A DNA stretch of 47,468 bases from Halobacteriales archaeon QS_6_71_20 (GCA_003020945.1 PXRU01000031.1:1-47468), one strand, 5' to 3'; counted from the stretch's first letter, positions 1-9,120 are shown. Made by a program: numbers and translations. Notes: a model not told the origin generated them from the sequence alone.

Positions 1-242
1 CGGAGGCCGCCGCCGTCGCCGTCGACTTCCTGGAGTACGCCGAGGGGCGCGCCGAGACGTACGACGAGTTCGTCCCCGAGCTGCGCGCGTGGGGACAGTC
101 GCCGATCTACGCCATCGCGTGGCGCGACCTCCACGCCGAACTCGCCGCGCAGGTGTACGAGCTCGACTGGCTGGCCGAGCGCATCGACCGCGAGCGGAAC
201 TACCGCCTGGTCGACGACGGGATCCGCTTCGGCAAAGAATAG
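1..242 (+). CDS. C-terminal part of an unrecognised haloarchaeal protein
   Basis: The open frame enters from the left edge (first full codon at position 3) and stops with TAG at 240-242, leaving about 79 residues. The visible part is acidic and helical, with two Trp-containing stretches (ELRAWGQSPIYAIAW and YELDWLAERIDRERNY) and ends in RFGKE. Codon use (G/C at nearly every third position) and the Asp/Glu content are those of a real haloarchaeal gene. I do not recognise the family. It runs in the same direction as the next plus-strand gene but converges on cofH, which ends about 220 bp downstream. Confidence 0.7.
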   Translation, partial: EAAAVAVDFLEYAEGRAETYDEFVPELRAWGQSPIYAIAWRDLHAELAAQVYELDWLAERIDRERNYRLVDDGIRFGKE

Positions 243-461
243 AAGCCGTTCCCGTCGGTCTCGTTGCCGTCAGTGGCGAGGCCGTCTCTGGTGGTGTGAC
301 CGCGACCGCGACGACCGCGACACCGACAGCCACGTTCGCCGTGAAAGCCCCTGACCGTCTCGGCTCGGTTCCTCTCAGTCCCACCTGTGGCCCGGACGAG
401 TCGTCGCCGCGGTCGGATCGACCGGCGTGCGGCCGCGGTCGGTCGGGACCCACGCGCCGAG

Positions 462-1724
462 TCAGTCGTCGGCGGTCGCCGCCTCCCCGTCCCGCTCGGC
501 GCGCTCGCGCTTGGAGAGCAGCGGCGTGCCGTCCGCGTTCGGCCCGAGCGTCGGCCCGAACGGGCCGCCGTCGTCGGGGTCGATCCGGCGGCGCCGTCGG
601 TAGTCGGTCGACCGCTCGACGGGAATCCGACCGACGGAGGCGATCAGGTCGACGTAGTCGTCGAAGCTGCGGAACTCGCCGAAGGAGCCGCCCGCGCGCT
701 TGGTGATCTCCTCGGAGAGGATGGTGCCCATGAAGTCGTTCGCGCCACACGAGAGGGTCTTCAGCGCCTTCGCGTCGCCGTACTTCACCCACGACGTCTG
801 GATGTTCTCGACGTTGTCGAGGAACAGCCGGGAGACGGCGATCATCAGCTCGTCCTCGGCGTCCGTGGCGCCGCCGTCGACGACGCCGTGGCGGTAGAGG
901 GGGGTGCGCTCGTGGACGAACGAGAGGGGGACGAACTCCGTGATCCCGCCGGTGCGGTCCTGGAGGTCGCGCACCCGCTTCAGGTGCATCGCGCGGTGCA
1001 TCTCGTTGTCGACGTGGCCGTACATGATCGTCGCGGTGGCGTCGAGCCCGGCGGCCATCGCCCCCTCCATCGCCTCGATCCAGCCGTCGGTGCCGATCTT
1101 CCCGGGACAGATCACCTCGCGCACCTCGTCGACGAGGATCTCGGCGGCGGTGCCGGGCGCGGAGTTCAGTCCCGCGTCCGCGAGCTCCCGGTACACCGCC
1201 TCGTAGCTCCAGTCGGTGCCGCGGCGGGCGTGGTACGCCTCCTCGGGCGTCATCGAGTGGAGGTGGACGCCGTCGACGCTCATCGCGCGCATCTGCTCGA
1301 CGTAAGTGCCCGGGTCCGTGTCGTACCGCTCCGGGGGCGTGTAGTTCGCCTCGCTGGCGGGGCTGTCGAGCCCGCGCAGCACCTCGTGGTGCTCGTCGTT
1401 CAGCGCGAACGCGGGGTGAAGCCCCGAGACGGAACACACCTCGTACACGCCGCGCTCGACGGCCGCCCGGACCGTCGCCCGCGACTCGGCGGGCGTCTTG
1501 GTGAAGCCGTCGTGGGAACCGTCATGGTCGGTCTCGAACCGGCGGGCGGCGTCCTTGAAGTTGCAGAACAGACAGCCCGTGTTGCAGGCGGTGGTGACGT
1601 TGTTGTTGAGGTTGGCGACGAACGTCACCGCCTCGCCGACCGCCTCGGCGCGCCGGCGGTCGGCCGCCGCGAGCACCGCCTCCTTGCGCTCGGGGTCGAG
1701 GTCGGCCGCCGACGGTCGCGTCAT
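462..1724 (-). CDS. cofH: FO synthase subunit 2 CofH (radical SAM)
   Basis: CofH joins 5-amino-6-ribitylaminouracil to tyrosine-derived material on the way to the deazaflavin FO of coenzyme F420. The 420-residue protein carries the radical SAM cysteines as CNTGCLFC (Cys47, Cys51, Cys54), preceded by NLNNNVTTA, and further CofH-like segments VCSVSGLHP, GVHLHSMTPEEA and LNSAPGTAAEIL. The frame is open about 230 bp further upstream, but the ATG at 1724 gives the normal N-terminus (MTRPSAADLDPERKE); the upstream extension lies over the neighbouring promoter and is Arg/Ser-rich. No cofG lies in the window. The last roughly 35 residues are a charged tail. Confidence 0.93.
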   Translation of the reverse strand: MTRPSAADLDPERKEAVLAAADRRRAEAVGEAVTFVANLNNNVTTACNTGCLFCNFKDAARRFETDHDGSHDGFTKTPAESRATVRAAVERGVYEVCSVSGLHPAFALNDEHHEVLRGLDSPASEANYTPPERYDTDPGTYVEQMRAMSVDGVHLHSMTPEEAYHARRGTDWSYEAVYRELADAGLNSAPGTAAEILVDEVREVICPGKIGTDGWIEAMEGAMAAGLDATATIMYGHVDNEMHRAMHLKRVRDLQDRTGGITEFVPLSFVHERTPLYRHGVVDGGATDAEDELMIAVSRLFLDNVENIQTSWVKYGDAKALKTLSCGANDFMGTILSEEITKRAGGSFGEFRSFDDYVDLIASVGRIPVERSTDYRRRRRIDPDDGGPFGPTLGPNADGTPLLSKRERAERDGEAATADD

Positions 1725-1845
1725 GGTCGTGATATGCTCGTCGCGGGGTGAAAAGCGGGGCGATACCGGCCACCGCGGCCGGACGCGTCCCGGCCGCGCC
1801 GGAGCCACCCCAGCGTTGAAGCGGCTCCGCGTGTGGACTGTCACC

Positions 1846-3243
1846 ATGAGCCAGACCGCGCCGCGACACGACGTCTCTTTCCTGGAGGCGCTGTCGCTCG
1901 ACGGCGAGGTGTCGTTCGCGGACTCCGAGCGCTCCGAGCACGCCGGCGACTGGGGCACCGAGGAGGCGGAGGAGGTCCTGCCGGACGTGGTCGTCTACCC
2001 GGAGTCGACGGCGGACGTGTCCGCGGTCGTCGCCGCCGCGGACGACCACGGCGTTCCCGTGACGGCGTACGCCGCGGGCACGGGGTTGGAGTCGAACGCC
2101 GCGCCGGTGGAGGCGGGGATCAGCCTCGACATGACCCGGATGGACGACATCGGGGAGGTCCGCCCCGACGACCTCCAGGTCGACGTTGGGCCGGGGGCGA
2201 TCGGCGCCGACGTCGACGAGGCGGTCGCGCGTCACGGGCTGTTCTTCCCGCCGCTGCCCTCCTCGGGCGACATCTCCACGGTCGGCGGGATGATCGCCAC
2301 CGACGCCTCCGGGATGAAGACGGTCAAGTACGGCGAGGTGGCCGACTGGGTGCTCGAACTGGAGGTCGTCCTCGCGGACGGCTCGGTCACCGCCGTCGGC
2401 TCGACGGCGGCCAAAAGCTCCAGCGGCTACAACCTGAAGGAGCTGATCGTCGGCAGCGAGGGCACCCTCGGGATCGTCACCCGGGCGACGCTGGAGCTGG
2501 CGGGTCGCCCCGAACAGATCAAGGGCGGGCGGGCGACGTTCCCCACGCTCGACGACGCGACGGCGGCCATCTCGGACGCGGTCACCTCCGGCGTCGACGT
2601 CGCGAAGATCGAGCTGTTCGACGGGGAGACGGCGATGCTCGCGAACGCCTACAGCGACACCGAGCTCCCCGAGCGCCCGATGGCCTTCGTCGAGTTCCAC
2701 GCCGACCACGGGGTCGACGAGGAGATCGACTTCTGCCGGGCCGTCTTCGAGGCCCACGACGTCGAGGCGTTCGAGATCGCCGCCGGCCGCGAGATGGACG
2801 ACCTGTGGCAGGCGCGCAAGGACATCACCTACGCCGCGGAGTCGTACGACCCCGACCGGGTGCCGGGCCAGCCGGGCGACGTCACCGTCCCCGTCGGCTC
2901 GTACCCGGAGATGATCCGCGCGGTGAAGGAGATCGCCGACGAACACGACCTGCTCGTCCCCACCTTCGGCCACGCCGGCGACGGCAACCTCCACTACTTC
3001 GCCCTCTACGACCCGGACGATCCCGACGAGACGCGCCGGGCCGAGGCGGCGTACGCCGAGACGGTCGAGCGGGCCCTGGAGATCGGCGGGACCGCGACCG
3101 GCGAGCACGGCATCGGCGAGGGGAAGCGGAAGTACCTCCGGCGGGAACACGGCGACGCCGCCGTCGAGGCGATGCGCGCGATCGCGGAGGCGCTCGACCC
3201 CAACGGGACGCTCAACCCCGGGAAAGTCGTCCCCGACGAGTAG
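1846..3243 (+). CDS. glcD: FAD-linked oxidase, glycolate oxidase GlcD / D-lactate dehydrogenase type
   Basis: 465 residues with the FAD_binding_4 (PCMH) fold in the N-terminal half and the FAD-oxidase C domain after it. FAD-binding features visible are VTAYAAGTGLESNAAP near residue 75, LPSSGDISTVGGMIATDASG near 130-150 and GSEGTLGIVT near 205. The C-terminal part has the family signatures FGHAGDGNLHYF and TGEHGIGEGKRKYL. These enzymes oxidise 2-hydroxy acids such as glycolate or D-lactate and pass electrons to a quinone, cytochrome or Fe-S partner. No glcE/glcF or Fe-S partner gene is adjacent, so it probably acts alone. The start is the ATG at 1846; the longer open frame upstream overlaps the divergent cofH promoter. 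Confidence 0.92.
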   Translation: MSQTAPRHDVSFLEALSLDGEVSFADSERSEHAGDWGTEEAEEVLPDVVVYPESTADVSAVVAAADDHGVPVTAYAAGTGLESNAAPVEAGISLDMTRMDDIGEVRPDDLQVDVGPGAIGADVDEAVARHGLFFPPLPSSGDISTVGGMIATDASGMKTVKYGEVADWVLELEVVLADGSVTAVGSTAAKSSSGYNLKELIVGSEGTLGIVTRATLELAGRPEQIKGGRATFPTLDDATAAISDAVTSGVDVAKIELFDGETAMLANAYSDTELPERPMAFVEFHADHGVDEEIDFCRAVFEAHDVEAFEIAAGREMDDLWQARKDITYAAESYDPDRVPGQPGDVTVPVGSYPEMIRAVKEIADEHDLLVPTFGHAGDGNLHYFALYDPDDPDETRRAEAAYAETVERALEIGGTATGEHGIGEGKRKYLRREHGDAAVEAMRAIAEALDPNGTLNPGKVVPDE

Positions 3244-3309
3244 CCCGCCCGGGCGGGGCGCGGGCGACCGCGGTCCCGCCGCGGGTCCGTCAGCCGAGCG
3301 CCCTGTCGG

Positions 3310-4179
3310 TCACAGGTGGGCGATCCGCCGGCGAAACGCCGCCGGCAGCACCTCCCAGCCGAGGGGCGTCTCGCCCGGCACCGCGTTCGTCTCGAACCCG
3401 GCCCGCTCGGCGGGCGGCCCCCCGCGATTTCCGCGCGGAGGCGCGCCGTGTGCGTGGACGCCGTCCGGGTTGGGGTACGCCCACACGTGCATCACCCACG
3501 GCGTCCGGCACGACAGCGACGCGACGAACTCGTCGCCGGCGTCCGAGTAGGCCTGGCGGAACTTCCACCACGCGTATCGGCCCGGAAGCCCTACGTGGGC
3601 GTGCCAGGGGGCGCACCGCTCGCCGTCCTCGCCCCCTTCGCCGGCCTCACTAGCCCCACCGTCCTCGCCGCCTTCGCCGTCGTCCCCGTACACCGTCGGG
3701 GGCGGGGAGATCCGGCGTCCGTTCCGGGTGGCGACGTACATGACGCCGATCGGGCGCCACCACCGGTGGTCGACGAGCACCGCCTCCGGCCGTTCGGGGT
3801 CTATGACGCCGTCGTCGTCGACGTACGCCGGGTTGATCCAGTGGGACCAGGCGTCCGCCCCGTCGGCGGCGAGGAAGTCGAAGTAGGGGACGTACCCTTC
3901 GTCGATCAGCGCGCCCACCGTCGGATAGCGGGTCGCGAGCGACCGCTGTACGTCGGCCTTCAGCGCCACCGCCGTCGGGTGGTCGTCCGAGCAGTTCCCG
4001 ATGTCCCCGTCCTCGTATCCCACCTCGTCGGGGCCGAGGGTGGTCTCGGAACAGCCCTCGCTCCGGTCGTCGTCGTGGTCGCTCGACCGCGAGCGAAGAC
4101 CTCCCCCGACGCCGACGGCTCCGACCGACGCACGCAGCAGATCCCGACGGGAGACGCGGCGAAACACGTCGTCACGCAT
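3310..4179 (-). CDS. Tat-exported protein with conserved His/Trp motifs, function unknown
   Basis: 289 residues. The N-terminus has SRRDLLRASVG followed by a short hydrophobic Gly/Val stretch, a twin-arginine export signal, so the protein probably acts outside the membrane. The body has WSHWINPAYVDDDGVIDPERPE, a motif I associate with a loosely defined family of secreted proteins that also contains a W-H-x-H element; here that element is CAPWHAHVGLPGRYAWW, followed by VMHVWAYPNPDGVHAH. The clustered His residues suggest metal binding (inference). A Gly/Glu/Asp-rich insert of about 25 residues precedes the Cys. It is convergent with the GlcD-like gene (66 bp gap) and divergent from purC. Confidence 0.75.
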   Translation of the reverse strand: MRDDVFRRVSRRDLLRASVGAVGVGGGLRSRSSDHDDDRSEGCSETTLGPDEVGYEDGDIGNCSDDHPTAVALKADVQRSLATRYPTVGALIDEGYVPYFDFLAADGADAWSHWINPAYVDDDGVIDPERPEAVLVDHRWWRPIGVMYVATRNGRRISPPPTVYGDDGEGGEDGGASEAGEGGEDGERCAPWHAHVGLPGRYAWWKFRQAYSDAGDEFVASLSCRTPWVMHVWAYPNPDGVHAHGAPPRGNRGGPPAERAGFETNAVPGETPLGWEVLPAAFRRRIAHL

Positions 4180-4436
4180 ACCGGAACGAGAGCGTGTTCG
4201 GCTGAAAGTCGTTCCTGCCGGTTCCGTCCGCGTAAGTTGTCACTTCGACGAGTCTCGCGGCCAGTTGTCGTCGCGTGCGCGGCCATCCTCCGGCAACACA
4301 CGGGCGTCCGCCGCCGGAGGCGAACCGAGCCGCCGCCGCCCGGTCACCACGAACGTGTATGGTTCTCCGTTCCGGGTCCGTTGGTATGGGCACGGGAGTG
4401 GAAGGACTCTTGCCCCCCGCGACCCCTCTCCCGCCC

Positions 4437-5456
4437 ATGACGAGCGTCAAGGAGTTCCTCGTCGAGCGCGAGCCGGCCGCCGGGGAGCTCGGCGTCGGCC
4501 GCTTCGCCTTCACCGACGACTACTCCGTCTTCGACTGGGGGAAGATGCCCGACGCCGTCCCGGGGAAGGGGGCGTCGCTGTGTACGATGGGCGCGTTCAA
4601 CTTCGAGCTGCTGGAGGCGGCGGGCGTCCCGACCCACTACCGCGGCGTCGGGCCCGACGCCGAGCCGCTGTCGGCCGTCGCGGAGCCGCCCCGGGAGCTC
4701 GCCGTCGAACTGGCGTCGGTGCCGGCGCTCCCGTACGCCGACGGCGCGTACGACTACGACGCCTTCCACGAGGAGGCCGCCGCGGCCGCGGGCTACGTCG
4801 TCCCGCTTGAGGTCGTCTTCCGCAACGCCGTCCCCGTCGGCTCCAGCCTCCGCTCGCGCGCCGACCCCCGCGAGGCGGGGCTCGACCGCGACGACTGGCC
4901 CGAGGGCCCGGTCGAACTGCCCGAGCCGGTGGTGGAGTTCTCCACGAAGTACGAGCAGCGGGACCGCTATCTCGACGCCGCCGAGGCCGACCGGATCGCC
5001 GGCGCGGCGCCCCGCCCGGAGCTCGAGGCGGTCGCCCGCGAGGTGAACGAGCTGGTGACCGAGCGCGCCGCGGAGGCGGGGTTCGTCCACGAGGACGGCA
5101 AGATCGAGTGCGTGTACGTCGACGGCGAGGTGCGGGTCGCGGACGTGGTCGGCACGTTCGACGAGAACCGCTTCGCGTACGACGGCCAGGAGGTGTCGAA
5201 GGAGGTCGTCCGCCAGCACTACAGGCGCCGCCACCCCGACTGGGTCGAGGCGGTCGGCAAGGCGAAGGCCCGCGCGGACCGGGAGGGGGTCGCCGACTGG
5301 CGGCCGCTGTGCGAGCGCGAGCCGCCGGCCCTGGAGCCGGACGTGATCGAGCGCGTCGCGGACCTGTACGCCGCGGGCGCGAACGCCTACACGGGGACCG
5401 AGTGGTTCGACGCCCCGGCCGTCGCCGACGCGGTCGACGCCGTCCGCGACCTCTGA
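4437..5456 (+). CDS. purC: Phosphoribosylaminoimidazole-succinocarboxamide synthase PurC
   Basis: SAICAR synthetase: joins aspartate to CAIR with ATP in step 8 of de novo purine synthesis. The 339-residue protein begins [13 protein letters not shown] and shows the family order: [13 protein letters not shown] (substrate/nucleotide loop), [16 protein letters not shown] (the PLE-V-RN core near residue 123), [16 protein letters not shown], and [26 protein letters not shown] with the Asp involved in metal binding, then [11 protein letters not shown]. The start at 4437 is chosen because upstream in-frame sequence is Arg/Pro-rich and non-coding in character. Other purine genes (purS, purQ) lie 2.5 kb downstream, separated by nhaC. 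Confidence 0.94.
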   Translation: MTSVKEFLVEREPAAGELGVGRFAFTDDYSVFDWGKMPDAVPGKGASLCTMGAFNFELLEAAGVPTHYRGVGPDAEPLSAVAEPPRELAVELASVPALPYADGAYDYDAFHEEAAAAAGYVVPLEVVFRNAVPVGSSLRSRADPREAGLDRDDWPEGPVELPEPVVEFSTKYEQRDRYLDAAEADRIAGAAPRPELEAVAREVNELVTERAAEAGFVHEDGKIECVYVDGEVRVADVVGTFDENRFAYDGQEVSKEVVRQHYRRRHPDWVEAVGKAKARADREGVADWRPLCEREPPALEPDVIERVADLYAAGANAYTGTEWFDAPAVADAVDAVRDL

Positions 5457-5760
5457 GGCGACCGTCGTCCGCGTCGGCTCGGAACGTCGGCACCGGCTCC
5501 GGCAGCGTCCCGAGCCACCCGGCCACGAGGTACAGCGACGACCCCGGCGCCAGCGGCGACAGGACCGGCAGATCGGGTCGGGGTTCGGGCTCGGTCGCCG
5601 GCGGGCCATGGAGGCCGGTCGCACCCCGGGACGAATCACCATCGGGGCGGCGTCCGGGCAGTCCGTCGCACGCCGGCGGGACGGTTTCCCCCGGTGCGCC
5701 GAGCGCCGCCGCTCGGCGGGGTTGTGCGGCCGTCCTCGAAAACGACGGGGCCGCGGTCGG
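5457..5760. other. Intergenic stretch between convergent purC and nhaC; possible coding debris
   Basis: About 300 bp without a complete gene. On the minus strand one frame reads PEPRPDLPVLSPLAPGSS and then SLYLVAGWLGTLPEPVPTF (roughly 5600-5480), which has coding-like codon use and a short hydrophobic part but no start in a sensible place; it may be a decayed C-terminus. A GC-rich hairpin lies near the nhaC end. No tRNA or promoter was seen. Confidence 0.4.
5698..5717. terminator. Hairpin between convergent purC and nhaC
   Basis: Perfect 8-bp stem GCCGAGCG / CGCTCGGC with a 4-nt loop, placed between the two convergent stop codons. No T-run follows on the plus strand, so a bidirectional terminator role is only inferred from position. 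Confidence 0.35.
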
Positions 5761-7326
5761 TCAGTCGGCGCCCGAGCCGTACGAGTCGGGCAGCTCGACG
5801 GACATACGCTCCGAGAGCAGGTACGTCGACAGCGCGACCGCGAGCAGGCCGATCGGGAGCCCGATGTACGGCGACACGCCGTACCCAGCCAGGAGGAACA
5901 GACCGGTGGCGACGACGCCCGCCAGCGCCGCGTACGGTATCTGGGTGTTCACGTGGTCGACGTGGTCGCTCGCGGCGAACATGCTCGACAGCACCGTCGT
6001 GTCGGAGATGGGCGAGCAGTGGTCGCCGAACAGCGCGCCGGTGAGGATGCCGGCGATGGCGGGCGCCAGCGGCGATCCGATGGCGGCGGCCAGCGGGATG
6101 GCGACCGGGAACATGATGCCCATCGTCCCCCAGGACGTCCCGATGCTGAAGCTGATGAGCACCGCGCTGAGGAAGATGACGGCCGGGAGGATCCCCGGCG
6201 TGACGACCCCCTCGCTGATGGCGACGACGTAAGGGCCCACGCCGAGCGTCTGGCTCACGGCGCCGATGGACCAGGCCAGCGACAGCACCGCGACCGGGAA
6301 CATAACCATCTTGAACCCCTCGAAGATGGCGTCGCTCACCTTCTCCAAGGAGACCCGGGCGTGGCCGGCCAGAATCGCGAGGATGACCCCACAGCCGGTG
6401 AACGACGCCCAGACGATGGAGTCGGCGGTGGCCGCGTTCGCCAGCGCGTCGGTCACCCCCCGCCCGGCGAACCCGCCGCCGGTGTAGTACAGCGAGAACC
6501 CCGTCATGACCACCAGTGTCAGGATGGGGGCGGCGAAGTACCACCAGCGCGGGTCGACGTGGTCGGGGGTGTCGATATCGTCCTCCTGGGTCTCCATCAG
6601 GGGGTCCGCGTTGTCGCCGAGGACCTTCCCCTCGGTCTGTGCCCGCCGCTCTGCCCCCTCCATCGGCCCGAAGTCCCACTGGGTCAGGGTCAGAATGAAC
6701 ACGAGCGCGATCGCGAGCAGGCTGTAGAACCGGTACGGGATCGACTCGAGGAACAGGAGGAACGCGCTCCGGTCGACGCCGATGTTCGACAGCTGTTCGG
6801 CGATCAGTCCGACCTCGAAGCCGAGCCACGTCGAGACGACCGAGACCGACGCCGTCGGCGACGTCGTCGAGTCGAGGATGTACGCCAGCTTCTCCCGGCT
6901 GATGTCGAAGCGGTCGGTGATGGGCCGCATCACCGAGCCGGTGATCATCGTCGAGGCGTACGAGTCGACGAAGATGGTCATCCCGAGCAGCGAGGTCCCC
7001 AGCGCGGCCTGGCGTCGGGTGCGAATCCGCTCGGCCATTCGTCCCGCGAGGGCGTTCATCCCGCCCGAGAGGAAGATCATCCCGAGCATCGCTCCGATGA
7101 GGAACGTGAACAACAGCAGCTTCACGTTGAACGACGCGGTGACGTTGTCGACCACGAACTGGAGGCTCCGTGCCGCCCCGGCAGCCGGGTTCCAGCCGAC
7201 GAGTATCGTCGAACCGATCCAGATGCCGGCGAACAGCGACATGAGCACCTGCCGGGTCACGAGCGTCAGCCCGATCGCCAGCAGTGCCGGGAACAGGCTG
7301 ATGAGTCCGTACGTTTCCGGGGGCAT
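5761..7326 (-). CDS. nhaC: NhaC-family Na+/H+ antiporter
   Basis: 521-residue integral membrane protein with about eleven hydrophobic segments. The NhaC signature GDHCSPISDTTVLSS begins at residue 434, and FSIGTSWGTMGIMFP lies about 45 residues earlier; the first half carries FVDSYASTMITGSVMRPITD. It exchanges Na+ for H+ across the membrane, expected in a high-salt organism. A soluble acidic loop (about residues 225-265, including NADPLMETQEDDIDTPDHVD) faces one side. Start at ATG 7326, giving MPPETYGLISLFPALLAIGL, which puts the first membrane helix at the N-terminus. Convergent with purC; head-to-head with the decayed ACT remnant region. Confidence 0.93.
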   Translation of the reverse strand: MPPETYGLISLFPALLAIGLTLVTRQVLMSLFAGIWIGSTILVGWNPAAGAARSLQFVVDNVTASFNVKLLLFTFLIGAMLGMIFLSGGMNALAGRMAERIRTRRQAALGTSLLGMTIFVDSYASTMITGSVMRPITDRFDISREKLAYILDSTTSPTASVSVVSTWLGFEVGLIAEQLSNIGVDRSAFLLFLESIPYRFYSLLAIALVFILTLTQWDFGPMEGAERRAQTEGKVLGDNADPLMETQEDDIDTPDHVDPRWWYFAAPILTLVVMTGFSLYYTGGGFAGRGVTDALANAATADSIVWASFTGCGVILAILAGHARVSLEKVSDAIFEGFKMVMFPVAVLSLAWSIGAVSQTLGVGPYVVAISEGVVTPGILPAVIFLSAVLISFSIGTSWGTMGIMFPVAIPLAAAIGSPLAPAIAGILTGALFGDHCSPISDTTVLSSMFAASDHVDHVNTQIPYAALAGVVATGLFLLAGYGVSPYIGLPIGLLAVALSTYLLSERMSVELPDSYGSGAD

Positions 7327-7524
7327 GGACGCGCGATAGGTTACCGGAACCCGCTCATAACGATGGCGACCGGCGGTAGGTTTTGAGAGAGGCCCGGGCG
7401 TTTTACGTTTCGAGAGAGAAACCGGTCGCCGAACTGATCAGTCGGCCGTCGCCCCGGTCGGCGGACCGCGCCGGGGGCTGTGGCGATCGAAGACCGGCGC
7501 ACCGCTCGGGACCCGTCGTCTGAG

Positions 7525-7785
7525 CCGCGCCGTCGTCGGCGCGCCGGAGGCGGATGTCGACGCCGAGGCCGTCCCCGATGGCCCGGAGGTCCTCCTCCGG
7601 CGTCCCGGGTTCGCAGACCGTCCCGTCGGCGTCGGCGTGCGGGCGCATCCGGAACCGCCGTCGCGCACGTCCCGGTCGAGGTCCTCGATGTCGCATCCGC
7701 GCTCGAACAGCGGGGAGGTGACTCGGGCGATCAGTCCGGTCGCGTCCTCGCCGCCGACTATCTCGGTGTCCCAGCGCCTCGCGTT
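7525..7785 (-). pseudogene. Remnant of an ACT-domain protein (PurU / formyl-THF deformylase-like), frameshifted and truncated
   Basis: In one minus frame the sequence reads TEIVGGEDATGLIARVTSPL then FERGCDIEDLDRDVRDG, an ACT-domain beginning like the N-terminus of haloarchaeal PurU-like proteins. At about 7655-7658 the coding frame shifts by one base: the continuation RMRPHADADGTVCEPGTPEE and DLRAIGDGLGVDIRLRRADD sits in the next frame. No ATG or GTG lies at the expected start, and nothing resembling a formyltransferase domain follows, so start, frame and C-terminus are all lost. It lies between nhaC and purS, fitting a former purine/one-carbon gene beside the purine pathway genes. GcvR-like ACT protein is the alternative parent. 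Confidence 0.6.
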
Positions 7786-7926
7786 CGGCCGGTCGGCCGG
7801 TGCCGTGGAGCCGTTCGCTCGCCGGCGAGTAACACGTGTCGCTCCGCGCGACGACTGCCGTCCACGAACGTGGATATCGGATCGGTCCCGAAACGGATTT
7901 TGCGCATGAACTCGCAGACACGAACG

Positions 7927-8181
7927 ATGACCGGCTACACCGCCACGGTGACGGTCCGCCCGAAGCGCGGCGTGCTCGACCCGGAGGCCGACACGACCGA
8001 GCGCGCGCTCTCCCGACTCGGGTTCGAGCTTGAGGACCTGCGCTCGGCCGACCGCTTCGAGATCGACGTTGACGCCGCCGACGCCGAGGCGGCCCGCGAC
8101 CGCGCCGGCGAGATGGCCGACCGGCTCCTGGCGAACCCCACCATCCACGACTACGACGTGGCGGTCGCCGAGCGAGAGTGA
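7927..8181 (+). CDS. purS: Phosphoribosylformylglycinamidine synthase subunit PurS
   Basis: 84 residues, the usual size for PurS, the small subunit that bridges PurL and PurQ in the FGAM synthase complex (purine step 4). It shows the family pattern YTATVTVRPKRGVLDPEADT near the start, then ALSRLGFELEDLRSADRFEI and the closing NPTIHDYDVAVAE. The ATG at 7927 is chosen over a longer open frame, since the upstream part overlaps the ACT remnant. purQ follows after 164 bp occupied by an unusual duplicated hairpin element; purL is not in the window. Confidence 0.93.
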   Translation: MTGYTATVTVRPKRGVLDPEADTTERALSRLGFELEDLRSADRFEIDVDAADAEAARDRAGEMADRLLANPTIHDYDVAVAERE

Positions 8182-8356
8182 CCCCGGTCGTGTCACTCCC
8201 TGCTCACGACCGCCACCGGGGGTGGAGTTCGTGACGGTCGCGGCCTCCACGACTCCGACCGTCAGTGGCCGCTCGACCGGAGGCGAGGCGGCGTGACCAC
8301 GGTCGTGTCACTCCCTGCTCACGACCGCCACCGGGGGTGGAGTTCGTGACGGTCGC
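8178..8356 (+). repeat. Duplicated 64-bp segment with two hairpins between purS and purQ
   Basis: The segments 8178-8241 and 8293-8356 are direct repeats at 115-bp offset, identical at 63 of 64 positions (c8184 versus a8299). Each copy holds a perfect 8-bp stem CGGTCGTG / CACGACCG with a 12-nt loop, then a small CCACC-GGG-GGTGG hairpin, then a GTG followed by acg gtc gc. In the second copy this GTG (8346) is the purQ start; in the first copy (8231) it opens a 21-codon ORF ending at the TGA at 8294-8296, i.e. at the beginning of the second repeat copy. The first copy starts inside the last codons of purS. Confidence 0.85.
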
Positions 8357-9023
8357 AGTCGTCCAGTTCGGCGGCTCCAACTGCGACCGCGACGCCGTGC
8401 GCGCGCTCTCGCATCTCGGCGTCGACGCCGAGCGCATCTGGCACGCCGACGGCCTCCCCGATGACACCGAGGGGATCGTCGTCCCCGGCGGCTTCAGCTA
8501 CGGCGACTACCTCCGCGCCGGCGCGATGGCCGCCCGCCAGCCGATCATGGAGGCGGTGCGCGAGGCCGCGGCCGACGGGACCCCCGTCCTCGGCGTCTGC
8601 AACGGCGCCCAGATCGGCTGTGAGACCGGGATCGCCGAGGGGGCGTTCACGACCAACCGCTCGGCGCGGTTCCAGTGCGAGCACGTCCACCTCCGGGTCG
8701 AGCGCGCGGACACGCCGTGGACCGCCGCCTACGAGGCGGGTCAGGTGCTTGAGGTGCCGATCGCCCACGGTGAGGGGCGCTTCGAGATCCGCGAGGACCG
8801 CCTGGAGGCGCTTGAGGCCGAGGACCGCGTGCTGTTCCGCTACTGCGACGCCGACGGCGCCGTCACGGACGCGGCGAACCCCAACGGCTCGACCGCGAAC
8901 GTCGCGGGGCTGCTCGGCGCGCGCGAGACCGTCGCCGTGATGATGCCCCACCCCGAGCGCGCGACGCTGCCCGACGTCGGCGGCACCGACGGGCAGGGCG
9001 TGTTACGCGCGTTCGCGGAGTGA
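8346..9023 (+). CDS. purQ: Phosphoribosylformylglycinamidine synthase subunit PurQ (glutaminase)
   Basis: 225-residue class I glutamine amidotransferase that supplies ammonia to PurL. The nucleophile is Cys85 in GVLGVCNGAQIG-like context (VLGVCNGAQIG); the triad partners are His202 and Glu204 in MMPHPER. The N-terminus MTVAVVQFGGSNCDRDA is typical. The start is GTG at 8346, preceded by the hairpin segment GGGGGTGGAGTTC, which contains a weak GGTGGAG ribosome-binding sequence. PurS lies upstream in the same orientation. The gene converges on the archaeosine radical SAM gene, ending about 100 bp from its stop. Confidence 0.95.
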   Translation: MTVAVVQFGGSNCDRDAVRALSHLGVDAERIWHADGLPDDTEGIVVPGGFSYGDYLRAGAMAARQPIMEAVREAAADGTPVLGVCNGAQIGCETGIAEGAFTTNRSARFQCEHVHLRVERADTPWTAAYEAGQVLEVPIAHGEGRFEIREDRLEALEAEDRVLFRYCDADGAVTDAANPNGSTANVAGLLGARETVAVMMPHPERATLPDVGGTDGQGVLRAFAE

Positions 9024-9120
9024 GGCGGCGACGCCGGCGGCCGGAGCACCCGGCGGCCGCGCGGCTCGACCGCCGTCGACCGAACCCGAGAGGGGCTGGT
9101 CGCCGACGCCTGGCCGACGG

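Noticed and set aside
1725..1958. Longer N-terminus for cofH
   Set aside because: The extra 78 residues are Ser/Arg-rich, overlap the divergent GlcD-like gene start and have no CofH similarity; ATG 1724 gives the normal beginning.
8231..8296. Separate small gene of 21 codons before purQ
   Set aside because: Its start and first codons are a copy of the purQ start region and the rest has no coding support; treated as part of the duplication, possibly a leader.
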